This document shows positions 1-6,507 of a DNA stretch of 9,635 nt, in pieces; positions within the stretch are counted from its first letter, which is position 1; each line of letters opens with the position of its first letter. The DNA comes from Chloroflexota bacterium (lineage in GTDB: Bacteria; Chloroflexota; Anaerolineae; Anaerolineales; Anaerolineaceae), in the NCBI GenBank assembly GCA_011053085.1, contig DSBE01000325.1, forward strand, positions 1 through 9,635. Reading direction: 5' to 3'. The position numbers were made by a program, and so were the translations under genes. The notes beneath the pieces were generated by a model. The model saw only the letters and a program-made list of their open reading frames with translations. It had not been told where the DNA came from and ran no database searches.

Positions 1-133
1 CCTCCGCCCAGACCATCAGGCGTGTTTCGATATTATCGCCGGGTGGCAGCTGCGCTTCCTGCGGGTCAAGGCCCACGCACAGCAAAGACTGGTTGGCTTC
101 AATTACTGCGTTGAGACGCTCGAAAAATGACAT
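1..133 (-). CDS. pyrF: Orotidine-5'-phosphate decarboxylase, N-terminal part (cut by window edge)
   Basis: This is the first 44 codons of a gene that continues past the left edge. The family decarboxylates OMP to UMP, the last step of de novo pyrimidine synthesis, in the cytoplasm. The visible N-terminus has the pattern typical of the long (type 2) PyrF family: an amphipathic first helix, then S-L-L-C-V-G-L-D-P at residues 16-24, followed by a proline-containing loop (LPPGD, 29-33). The catalytic Asp/Lys tetrad would lie outside the window. The ATG at 131-133 is preceded by AAAGGA at 139-144, five bases away, which fixes the start. Only 19 bases separate it from the pyrB stop, so it is very likely co-transcribed with pyrB. 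Chloroflexota and cyanobacteria sometimes fuse this domain to orotate phosphoribosyltransferase (PyrFE); this fragment cannot show whether that is so here. Confidence 0.85.
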   Translation of the reverse strand, partial: MSFFERLNAVIEANQSLLCVGLDPQEAQLPPGDNIETRLMVWAE

Positions 134-152
134 CTTGATCCTTTCGATAGTA

Positions 153-1148
153 TTACGCCTGGCCCAAAACAGAGGCCAACAGCGCCATGCGCAGGAACAT
201 ACCGTTCTGAACCTGGCGGAAATAAGCGGCGCGCGGGTCTTTATCTACATTGTAATGGATTTCACCGACGCGTGGTAAGGGGTGCATGACGATCATCTTT
301 TCTTTGGCTTGCTGCATCAACTCGGTTGTGATTTCGAAGCAATCCTTCACCTCTTCATACTGGGCGAGGTCGGCAAAACGTTCGCGTTGAATGCGGGTGA
401 CATACAGGGCGTCCATATCGCCGATCACGTCCTGCACGTTATCAGTTTCACGCACGTTGATACCTTTGTCGATCAGCTCATTCATCAGGTTCAGCGGCAG
501 GCGCAAGACGTCGGGTGAGACAAAGCGCAGGCTGACATCATATTTCATTAGCAGCTTGGTGAGGCTGTGTACGGTGCGGCCGTTGCGCAAGTCGCCGACC
601 ATGGCAATGCGTAAGCCGTCGAGGGTGCCCAGTTCTTTGCGCAGGGTGAACAGGTCCAGCAGGGCCTGGGTGGGGTGCTCACCGGTGCCATCGCCAGCGT
701 TGATGATGGGCACGTTGGCGTATTTGGCAGCGCGCGCCACCGACCCGATTTCCGGGTGACGCAGCACGATGATATCGCTGTATTGCTCCAGGGTCAGCAT
801 GGTGTCGATCAAGCTTTCGCCCTTGGACACGGAGGAATACTGGATACCCTGGGTGATGGGGATGACCTTGCCGCCCAGGCGTTCCATGGCGGCGATGAAA
901 CTGGCGCTGGTGCGGGTGGAAGGCTCGTAGAAGACACAGGCGAGGGTGTAGGCTTTGAGCAGGTCGCAGGTGCCGGCGACGCGCGCCATTTCTTCCATCT
1001 CCAGCGAGCGGGTGAACAGGTAGGACAGCATGTCGCGATCAAATTGATCGACAGACAGGATATCCTGCTGGTAGAAACCATTGGTGAACTTGGGCTCACG
1101 GCGCATGGATTCGAGGTTGAACAAGGGTTTTAATTCAATGGGCATCAT
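153..1148 (-). CDS. pyrB: Aspartate carbamoyltransferase catalytic subunit
   Basis: PyrB joins carbamoyl phosphate and L-aspartate to make N-carbamoyl-aspartate, the committed step of pyrimidine synthesis. The 331-residue protein has the family motifs in order: the carbamoyl-phosphate loop S-T-R-T-S (77-81), the flexible loop SSVSKGES (105-112) with the conserved Ser and Lys, HPTQALLD (158-165), [12 protein letters not shown] (185-196), the aspartate-binding TRIQRERF (251-258) and MHPLPR (288-293). It is about 20 residues longer at the N-terminus than E. coli PyrB. Two ATGs lie in tandem (1148 and 1145). AGGAG at 1158-1162 sits nine bases before the first, so I use 1148. No pyrI regulatory-subunit gene is adjacent, and no orotase-like fusion is visible. 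It lies 61 bases after pyrC and 19 bases before pyrF. I see no separate promoter in the gap, so expression probably depends on read-through of the terminator after pyrC. Confidence 0.97.
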   Translation of the reverse strand: MMPIELKPLFNLESMRREPKFTNGFYQQDILSVDQFDRDMLSYLFTRSLEMEEMARVAGTCDLLKAYTLACVFYEPSTRTSASFIAAMERLGGKVIPITQGIQYSSVSKGESLIDTMLTLEQYSDIIVLRHPEIGSVARAAKYANVPIINAGDGTGEHPTQALLDLFTLRKELGTLDGLRIAMVGDLRNGRTVHSLTKLLMKYDVSLRFVSPDVLRLPLNLMNELIDKGINVRETDNVQDVIGDMDALYVTRIQRERFADLAQYEEVKDCFEITTELMQQAKEKMIVMHPLPRVGEIHYNVDKDPRAAYFRQVQNGMFLRMALLASVLGQA

Positions 1149-1157
1149 GTTTACAAT

Positions 1158-1162
1158 CTCCT
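1158..1162 (-). promoter_or_regulatory. Ribosome binding site of pyrB
   Basis: On the minus strand this reads AGGAG, nine bases before the first of two tandem ATG codons. No comparable site precedes the internal ATG at residue 15, so the site supports the longer N-terminus for pyrB. Confidence 0.7.
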
Positions 1163-1185
1163 GTAGGAACTAACCAATAAATTTC

Positions 1186-1211
1186 AAAAAAAAGACCCGC
1201 ACGGGGTCTTT
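1186..1211 (-). terminator. Intrinsic terminator overlapping the pyrC stop codon
   Basis: Read on the minus strand, AAAGACCC (1211-1204), a five-base loop CGTGC and GGGTCTTT (1198-1191) form a perfect 8-bp stem. It ends in an uninterrupted run of eight T (1193-1186), the classical shape of a rho-independent terminator. The first two bases of the stem are the last two of the pyrC TAA stop codon. It is oriented for the pyr transcript; on the other strand there is no matching T-run. It sits between pyrC and pyrB with no recognisable promoter between hairpin and pyrB, which suggests partial termination or attenuation rather than a unit boundary. That last point is inference. Confidence 0.85.
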
Positions 1212-2250
1212 AAGAATGACGAATAATACCATCACGAACAAACTCCTTGCCTTTGAACACCACCCGCCGTATGTGCCCCTGCATGTCCATGCCCTCGAAG
1301 GGCGACCAGCCGCATTTTGTGTAAAGCGGGTGATCGGGGAAGGTGTAGCGCGCAAGAGGATCGACTTCCACCCAGGTTTCAGACTGCTTGGACAGAGAAA
1401 AAATTCGGCGCGGGTTGTGGTACATCAATTCGATCAGCCGCTCGTAGGTCAGACGGCCCTGCGCAGCGGCGGTCAGCATCAATGGCAGGCTGGATTCAAG
1501 CCCGGGCACGCCCGGCGGGGGATTGTCGGACTGCTTTTCCTCCAGGGTGTGGGGGGCGTGGTCGCTGGCGATGCAGTCGATGGTGGTGTTGATATGCTCC
1601 CACAGCGCGTCCACATCACGCTGTTCTGCCAGAAGTGGGCGCATATCGCCCAGGCTGCCCAATCTTTGTGCATCAGCTTCTGTCAGGAAGAGGTGATGCG
1701 GGGTAACCTCACAGGTGATTGGCAGGCCATTGGCTTTGGCAGCGGCAATCAATTCGATCTCCTCCTTGCGGCTAATGTGGCAGAGGTGCACGCGGCGGTT
1801 GAGGGCGGCAGACAGGGCGATCGCCACTGCCACCGATTCGCCTTCCGCATGCACGGCGATGATCTTGTCAGGATGCCAGGCGCGCGCCACCGCCATCAGT
1901 TGCGCCAGCCCCTGCACTCGCAGCGGACCATAGGTCTGGTCCATATAGAGTTTTAGAGCGGGGACGGCAGTTTGCAGACGCGCCAGTTCGTTGATATGCT
2001 CGCTGGAAGCGCCGGCATATAAAAAAACATCGCACAGGCTTTTGCGGTCGGCGGTTTGCTGTGCGATGCTCCATTGGTCAAAGGTTACCAGGGGCGGGTA
2101 GGTATTTGGCATGGCCATGACTGTGGTGATGCCGCCCGCCAGGGCTGATTGGCTGCCGGTGAAAAAATCTTCCTTGTGTTCACCTCCGGGCTCCCGCAGG
2201 TGAACGTGCACATCGATTAATCCGGGCAGAATCAGCGTTTTTTTCGGCAT
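1210..2250 (-). CDS. pyrC: Dihydroorotase, CAD-like
   Basis: The enzyme cyclises N-carbamoyl-aspartate to dihydroorotate. It is a cytoplasmic zinc enzyme of the amidohydrolase superfamily. Numbering from the ATG at 2250 (346 residues), the signature DVHVHLRE (13-20) gives zinc ligands H15 and H17 and substrate Arg R19. K100 is the probable carbamylated lysine. T106 lies in the catalytic flexible-loop position, followed by H134 (VHAE), HLCH (155-158), E181 (CEV), D230 in SDHAPHT (229-235) and PPPGVPGLE (244-252). The overall pattern, as I recall it, is closer to the dihydroorotase domain of animal CAD than to E. coli PyrC. The frame also opens at TTG 2274, with GGAAGG only two bases before it. 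The predicted transcription start (about 2277) leaves almost no leader for that TTG, so I prefer ATG 2250; the end is certain. First gene of the pyr operon, followed by pyrB. Confidence 0.95.
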   Translation of the reverse strand: MPKKTLILPGLIDVHVHLREPGGEHKEDFFTGSQSALAGGITTVMAMPNTYPPLVTFDQWSIAQQTADRKSLCDVFLYAGASSEHINELARLQTAVPALKLYMDQTYGPLRVQGLAQLMAVARAWHPDKIIAVHAEGESVAVAIALSAALNRRVHLCHISRKEEIELIAAAKANGLPITCEVTPHHLFLTEADAQRLGSLGDMRPLLAEQRDVDALWEHINTTIDCIASDHAPHTLEEKQSDNPPPGVPGLESSLPLMLTAAAQGRLTYERLIELMYHNPRRIFSLSKQSETWVEVDPLARYTFPDHPLYTKCGWSPFEGMDMQGHIRRVVFKGKEFVRDGIIRHS

Positions 2251-2283
2251 CAAAGTCAGACTTTCAATCGGCAAAACCTTCCA

Positions 2284-2312
2284 TTTTTAACACGGCAACG
2301 CGGGATTGTCAA
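2284..2312 (-). promoter_or_regulatory. Candidate sigma70-type promoter of the pyr operon
   Basis: On the minus strand a perfect -35 hexamer TTGACA (2312-2307) is followed after exactly 17 bases by TAAAAA (2289-2284), matching TATAAT at four of six positions. The predicted transcription start is about 2277, immediately upstream of pyrC. The -35 and spacing are excellent and the -10 is moderate. Confidence 0.6.
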
Positions 2313-2399
2313 GCCATTGGCATAAGTGTAGCATGGCATATTGGGTGTGACAAGTAAAATATTCCTTAGGATTCATCCTTACGGGGCAGCACCTATCTA

Positions 2400-2427
2400 T
2401 TGTAAATACAGGTTTTCATGCTATATT
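2400..2427 (+). promoter_or_regulatory. Candidate promoter of the oxidoreductase-mannosidase unit
   Basis: TTGTAA (2400-2405) and TATATT (2422-2427) are separated by 16 bases and match the sigma70 consensus at four and five of six positions. A start near 2434 would give a leader of about 110 bases carrying the hairpin at 2459-2487. It diverges from the pyr promoter about 90 bases away. Confidence 0.4.
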
Positions 2428-2458
2428 AATGCAAACGATATATTCACCGTGAGGAAGT

Positions 2459-2487
2459 TGGCAGCAACCTGTACAGGGTTGCTGCCA
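2459..2487 (+). repeat. Perfect 11-bp inverted repeat in the leader of the oxidoreductase gene
   Basis: The left arm TGGCAGCAACC (2459-2469) and right arm GGTTGCTGCCA (2477-2487) are exact reverse complements around a seven-base loop TGTACAG. Neither strand has a T-run next to the stem, so it is not an intrinsic terminator. It lies between the candidate promoter at 2400-2427 and the start codon at 2547. It could be an RNA hairpin in the 5' leader or a dyad operator for a dimeric regulator. I recognise no specific regulator motif. Confidence 0.75.
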
Positions 2488-2546
2488 CTAACCAAAACAA
2501 TGGCTTTCGGTGGGTTACTACATCGAATGAAAGAGAGAATTACGAA

Positions 2547-3761
2547 ATGACAAAGTATGTAGTGGTGGGCGGTAACGTGGCGGGGGTCACAGCCGCGAAG
2601 AGAGTCCGTGACCTTGACCCTGGCAGCCAGGTGGCGCTGTATACTGAAGAACCTTACCCGTACTATTACCGGCCGCGGCTATGGGAATATATCGCCGGGC
2701 AGATTCAGCCTGAGGATACCTACTACCGCCCGGTGGAATGGTATGCGCAGCAGGGCATTGATCTGCATCTGGCCAGCAGGGTGGAACAGTTTGATCCGGC
2801 AAGCAAGACTTTAGGTTTGCAGAATGGAGAAACGGTCAGTTATGATCGTTTGTTGATTGCCACCGGGGGACGCTGTTTTATCCCACCGGTAGAAGGCGCT
2901 GACTTGCCGGGTGTGTTTGACCTGCGTACATTAGACGACGCCAAGGGCATTGTTGCAAGGGCAGAACAGGTGAAGGAAGCGGTGTTGATCGGCGGCGGGC
3001 TGCTGGGGCTGGAAACTGCCAAAGCTCTCAGCGATCGCGGGTTGCGTGTGACGGTGGTGGAATTTTTCCCGCACCTGCTGCCGCGGCAGCTGGATGCGCC
3101 CGGTTCCGAAGTTCTGGCGACGCATCTGAACCAATTGGGGATGACGCTGCTGACCGGGGAGGTCACGCAGTCGATTGAAGCGCAAGGCGATGATCTGCTG
3201 GTGTCGTTGAAGTCCGGCAAACAGCTGAAAGCGGGCTTGGTGATCTTTTCGACCGGTATCCGCTCGGAGGTATCGATATGGCAGTCGGGCGGCGTTGAAA
3301 CCAACCGCGGTATTGTAGTGAATGAATACCTTGAAACCAACCTGGCGGATGTGTTCGCCGCTGGTGATGACGCTGAGTATCAGGGCATGATCTACGGGAT
3401 CATCCCCGCTGCGCTTGAGCAGGCCGAACATGCGGCTGCCAATATGGTGCATACCCGCAGCAGCCGTTACAACGGCACCCTGCTTTCCACACGGCTGAAA
3501 ATTGCCGGGATGAAGTTTGATGCGCTGGGTGACTCTACCTTGGAAGGCGAAGATGTAACGGTTTTACGGCTTTCGCAGCCGGCAGCGGGGCGCTATGAGC
3601 GCATTGCTATCCGCGGGGGCGCTATTGTGGGCGCAATTGTTCTGGGAGATTCGCGGCGGGTGCAGCCGTTGAAACGTTTGATTGCTGCCGGGGTGAATGT
3701 GAGCTATGTGCAGGATCAATTGTTCGACAAAAACTTCGATTTGAAAAGCCTGATACAATAG
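2547..3761 (+). CDS. FAD-dependent NAD(P)H oxidoreductase, NirB/rubredoxin-reductase type
   Basis: A 404-residue soluble flavoprotein of the pyridine nucleotide-disulphide oxidoreductase superfamily, class without an active-site disulphide. The N-terminal FAD Rossmann motif is V-V-V-G-G-N-V-A-G (5-13), a GxGxxG variant. It is followed by YYRPRL (40-45), a substrate/FAD-loop signature of NirB N-termini and NADH:rubredoxin reductases. L-L-I-A-T-G-G (102-108) and the segment IPP..GADLPGVF..RTLDDA (112-132) are also typical. The NAD(P)H Rossmann motif is LIGGGLLGLETA (147-158) and the second FAD contact is VFAAGDDAE (269-277). The only cysteine is C110, which rules out a redox CxxC. The electron acceptor cannot be read from sequence, and no rubredoxin, nitrite reductase or ferredoxin gene is adjacent. 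The ribosome site is weak (AGAGAG, about ten bases upstream). It is followed after 59 bases by the GH38 gene in the same direction, probably co-transcribed. Confidence 0.9.
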   Translation: MTKYVVVGGNVAGVTAAKRVRDLDPGSQVALYTEEPYPYYYRPRLWEYIAGQIQPEDTYYRPVEWYAQQGIDLHLASRVEQFDPASKTLGLQNGETVSYDRLLIATGGRCFIPPVEGADLPGVFDLRTLDDAKGIVARAEQVKEAVLIGGGLLGLETAKALSDRGLRVTVVEFFPHLLPRQLDAPGSEVLATHLNQLGMTLLTGEVTQSIEAQGDDLLVSLKSGKQLKAGLVIFSTGIRSEVSIWQSGGVETNRGIVVNEYLETNLADVFAAGDDAEYQGMIYGIIPAALEQAEHAAANMVHTRSSRYNGTLLSTRLKIAGMKFDALGDSTLEGEDVTVLRLSQPAAGRYERIAIRGGAIVGAIVLGDSRRVQPLKRLIAAGVNVSYVQDQLFDKNFDLKSLIQ

Positions 3762-3820
3762 AATTCTGCTGCCTTGAGTACCAGACAGCGGGTCGATAAT
3801 ACGAAAAACGGAGGACATCC

Positions 3821-6406
3821 ATGAACCAATCTGGCCAGAAACCAGTAGTATATGTTGTTGTCAACAATCATTTTGACCTGACCTGGCGGCGCTGCTGGCA
3901 GCGCCCGCTGATCTTTCAGGGTCAGCAGTTCGTCTCGTACACAGATCTTGAGGCTTATTATCTGATCGACAATATCGCTCTCGCAAAGCAGCATCCTGAC
4001 TACAAGTTCGAGATCGAAAGTGTGCTGGTGCTGCGCACGGTGCTAAAGCGCCATCCGGAACTGCTGCCGGTGTTGCAGGCGCTGATGAAGGAAGGGCGTT
4101 TCGGCATTACCGGTGGGGGTGAAACCATCGTGGATGCTAACATGATTGAAGGCGAGAGCCTGGTACGCAATTATGTTGATGGTTTGTTGTGGGTGGAAGA
4201 CACTTTTGGTAAGCAAACCCGCCTGGTGGTGCGCAATGACGCCTTCGGAAACTCGGCGCAGCTGCCGCAGATCCTGCGCGGCTGTGAGATCAACTGGGCG
4301 ACCGGCATGAGCTACAGCCCCGCGCAGGGGCATTACTGGCGCGGGTTGGATGGCAGTATCATTCTGCACCACACCCTACCGGTGGTGTCTGCCGGCGGCG
4401 GTGTGGTCAAGTACCCGCCCTGTGAAACCTGCCGGGGATTCGGCGAGGTGGATGGGCAGACCTGCTCGGTTTGTGAAGGACGGGGCATCCCGCCACAACT
4501 GCGTGCCACGCTGCCGGAAGAATTCGATCATGATAGTCTGCAGGCGTCCGGCATCGGAATCGTGGTGATGAACCCGGAAGAGATGCTGCCTAACCCAACG
4601 CTGTTCGATTGGGCGGAAGGGCTGCGTGACCGTTATGAAGTGCGCTTTGCGCTGGAAGAAGACGCACTACCGCATCTACAGCCACTGCTGGAGGGTATAC
4701 ATAAGCCTGATCCGGCGGATGTGCATCCTTCGGTGGAGTTGAACCCAAACAACTCAGGTTGTCTGGTGACGCGCATCAAGACCAAACAGATCGTGCGACG
4801 ACAGGAGCAGGCCATGGCTGCATTGGAATCACTGCTGGTGATGGCAGCGTTGCAGGGGGCGGCATATCCGCAGGCGGAAGTGAAAGCGCTGCGCCAGAAG
4901 ATGTATTTCACCATGTTCCATGATGCCATCACCGCCACGCATGTGGACCCGTCCTATGACGAATTGATGGACATCATGGCAGAGATCGATGCAGACACGG
5001 AAACATTGACAAGGCAAGCACTCAACCAGCTGGCATTGTCCGGGGGTGAGGAATCATCATTCACATTTATCAACCCATTCGGGCAGCCCTACAGCGGCAT
5101 TGCCAGTCTTACTGTTGCTTCTGAAGGTGAATTGAGCGTGACCGGTGAGGGAGGGCAACCGCTGCCGTTGGTTGCCACCCGTGAAATCGGTGGCGGCCTG
5201 ACAGAACTGGACTTTTTGGTGACAGATTTGGCGCCTTTTTCACATCTTACGATCAGGACACAGCCAGCAGCGCTGCAAGAGGAAGAGCAGACCGCCAGGC
5301 TGGCAGAACCGATTCTTGAAAACGGCCGTTTTCGGATTGAGGCGGATGAACACGGCCTGACGCGGGTGTATGACAAACATCTCCATCGTGATATTCTGGC
5401 CAGCGGTCAATACCGCCCGGGCGAATTGATCCTCGAACATGACGAGGGTTCGCCCTGGGCAACCCTGCACCCAGATTTCACCCGTACACCTCTCTCTGTC
5501 TATACCAGACTGGTGAGTGTGGAGAAAAATGAGTCGGTGCAACAACTAACTTTTTCTATACGTACACCCTGGCAGACCGGTTTCAGCAGTGGGGCAGTGG
5601 ACGGCACCATGATCGTGTGGCTGGTGGAAGGGCTGGCGCGGGTGGATTTCCATTTGTCACTACAGTGGAGCGCCTACAACCACCGTCTGCGTGTCGCCAT
5701 GCCAGTACCGAGTGCAGGAGAAGAAGCACCGCGTCATCTGTACGAGATTCCTTATGGCGTGCTGGAGCGAACCCCCTATGAACCGCGTTTTGATTGGGCA
5801 GGCGCCAATGGAGACTGGCCCACCATTCACTGGGCTGGCATTGAGCAGGAAGGTGTCAGTGTGGTGCTATTCAACCGCGGCACGCCTTCTTATCGTATGG
5901 AAAGCGGGCAGGATGGCAGCGAGCTCATGCTGTTGTCGCTCTTGCGCAGCCCCATCATCCCCACCTATCTGCATGAACCGCAGTACTACAGCATGACGGA
6001 TTGGGACGGCATGCGTGATGAAGGCAGTCACACCTTTGACTTTGCTGTCAGTGCGTATGGGGCACCTCTATTGGATAGCCCTGTGGTGGGTGAAGCCCAG
6101 GCTTATCAATACCGGTTGCCAGTGGTTGCGTCAGATTTGCACCTACCGGAAATGCCGCAATTTCACTCAGAAAATGTGCGCTTTTCGGCCATCAAATGGG
6201 CAGAAAAAGGAAGCGGCGTTGTGCTGCGCCTGGTGGAATACCGTGGGCAGGCGGGACAGGCGGAGATCATTCTGCCTGCCTGGGCGAAAGAGGCAGCGCG
6301 AGTCAACCTGCTGGAGCGGGATGCTGTTCAGTTGACACCAGAAGATGGCAAGGTAGTGGTGAAAGTGCGACCCTGGGAGATCGCTACCGTGAAACTGGCG
6401 TTGTGA
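3821..6406 (+). CDS. Glycoside hydrolase family 38 alpha-mannosidase with a DnaJ-type cysteine-motif insert
   Basis: An 861-residue protein with no signal peptide, so probably a cytoplasmic exo-acting, retaining, zinc-dependent alpha-mannosidase. Family landmarks in order: NNHFDLTW (15-22), giving metal ligands H17 and D19 at the start of the catalytic barrel; RNDAFGNSAQLPQ (138-150), with D140 as catalytic nucleophile; and MFHDAITATH (365-374), with metal ligand H367 as in HHDAITGT of eukaryotic enzymes. The beta-sandwich part has EIPYGVLER (642-650), and SPIIPTYLHEP (710-720) leads to DEGSHTFDF (733-741), the typical GH38 C-terminal signature. The length fits bacterial GH38. Residues 201-222 hold CETCRGFG and CSVCEGRG, an unusual insert described separately. 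GGAGG at 3810-3814, six bases before the ATG, fixes the start. It follows the oxidoreductase gene and ends before a strong terminator. The substrate linkage (alpha-1,2/1,3/1,6, or 2-O-mannosylglycerate as in MngB) is not readable from sequence. Confidence 0.95.
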   Translation: MNQSGQKPVVYVVVNNHFDLTWRRCWQRPLIFQGQQFVSYTDLEAYYLIDNIALAKQHPDYKFEIESVLVLRTVLKRHPELLPVLQALMKEGRFGITGGGETIVDANMIEGESLVRNYVDGLLWVEDTFGKQTRLVVRNDAFGNSAQLPQILRGCEINWATGMSYSPAQGHYWRGLDGSIILHHTLPVVSAGGGVVKYPPCETCRGFGEVDGQTCSVCEGRGIPPQLRATLPEEFDHDSLQASGIGIVVMNPEEMLPNPTLFDWAEGLRDRYEVRFALEEDALPHLQPLLEGIHKPDPADVHPSVELNPNNSGCLVTRIKTKQIVRRQEQAMAALESLLVMAALQGAAYPQAEVKALRQKMYFTMFHDAITATHVDPSYDELMDIMAEIDADTETLTRQALNQLALSGGEESSFTFINPFGQPYSGIASLTVASEGELSVTGEGGQPLPLVATREIGGGLTELDFLVTDLAPFSHLTIRTQPAALQEEEQTARLAEPILENGRFRIEADEHGLTRVYDKHLHRDILASGQYRPGELILEHDEGSPWATLHPDFTRTPLSVYTRLVSVEKNESVQQLTFSIRTPWQTGFSSGAVDGTMIVWLVEGLARVDFHLSLQWSAYNHRLRVAMPVPSAGEEAPRHLYEIPYGVLERTPYEPRFDWAGANGDWPTIHWAGIEQEGVSVVLFNRGTPSYRMESGQDGSELMLLSLLRSPIIPTYLHEPQYYSMTDWDGMRDEGSHTFDFAVSAYGAPLLDSPVVGEAQAYQYRLPVVASDLHLPEMPQFHSENVRFSAIKWAEKGSGVVLRLVEYRGQAGQAEIILPAWAKEAARVNLLERDAVQLTPEDGKVVVKVRPWEIATVKLAL
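4421..4486 (+). other. Two CxxCxGxG motifs (zinc-ribbon-like) inside the GH38 catalytic domain
   Basis: Residues 201-208 (CETCRGFG) and 215-222 (CSVCEGRG) are two copies of the CxxCxGxG motif known from the zinc-binding region of DnaJ/Hsp40. They are separated by six residues (EVDGQT). Four cysteines with this spacing are suited to bind one structural zinc. They lie about 60 residues after the catalytic nucleophile D140 and before the LPEEF helix. The rest of the protein contains only a few scattered cysteines (for example C25, C155, C314). Zinc binding and the effect on activity are inferences. Confidence 0.85.
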
Positions 6407-6424
6407 GAGACAATTGGTGAATGC

Positions 6425-6458
6425 AAAGACTCCCTCAGCATATCGAAGGAGTCTTTTT
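6425..6458 (+). terminator. Intrinsic terminator after the GH38 gene
   Basis: AAAGACTCC (6425-6433) pairs perfectly with GGAGTCTTT (6448-6456) around a 14-base loop. The stem runs into five T (6454-6458) and a T-rich stretch. It lies 19 bases after the GH38 stop and ends the plus-strand unit. The RRM gene converges on it from the other side, where the T-run is only three bases, so it may serve that gene weakly as well. Confidence 0.85.
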
Positions 6459-6507
6459 GATTTATTTCTTGGGTTGACAAACTACTTATCGTTTGCCGGT
6501 GTTTTGC

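Noticed and set aside
675..1133. Plus-strand open frame of 152 codons opposite pyrB
   Set aside because: Antisense to intact pyrB motifs; no ribosome site or domain.
1216..1956. Long plus-strand open frame of 246 codons opposite pyrC
   Set aside because: It is fully antisense to a dihydroorotase with intact motifs, and its translation shows no recognisable domain. It is a codon-bias shadow.
2368..2379. Small dyad AGGAT-TC-ATCCT between the divergent promoters
   Set aside because: Five-base arms are expected by chance in a region of this length; there is no second copy nearby.
2341..2550. Plus-strand open frame of 69 codons (TTG start) whose stop overlaps the oxidoreductase ATG as ATGA
   Set aside because: It spans the divergent promoters and the leader hairpin, has no ribosome site at its TTG, and its composition does not look like a protein. 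A short in-frame ATG (2527) giving seven codons is also unsupported.
3774..3800. Possible internal promoter before the GH38 gene (TTGAGT and GATAAT)
   Set aside because: The spacer is only 15 bases and the -35 is poor; the 59-base gap is better read as intra-operon.
3992..4000. HPD tripeptide (residues 58-60) in the GH38 protein, which together with the CxxCxGxG motifs suggests DnaJ
   Set aside because: The surrounding residues are a normal GH38 segment (a PDY-type motif after the first helix), with no J-domain helices. The protein is not a DnaJ fusion.
6474..6479. Perfect TTGACA on the plus strand
   Set aside because: No -10 hexamer lies 15-19 bases downstream, and the sequence runs into the 3' end of the convergent RRM gene.
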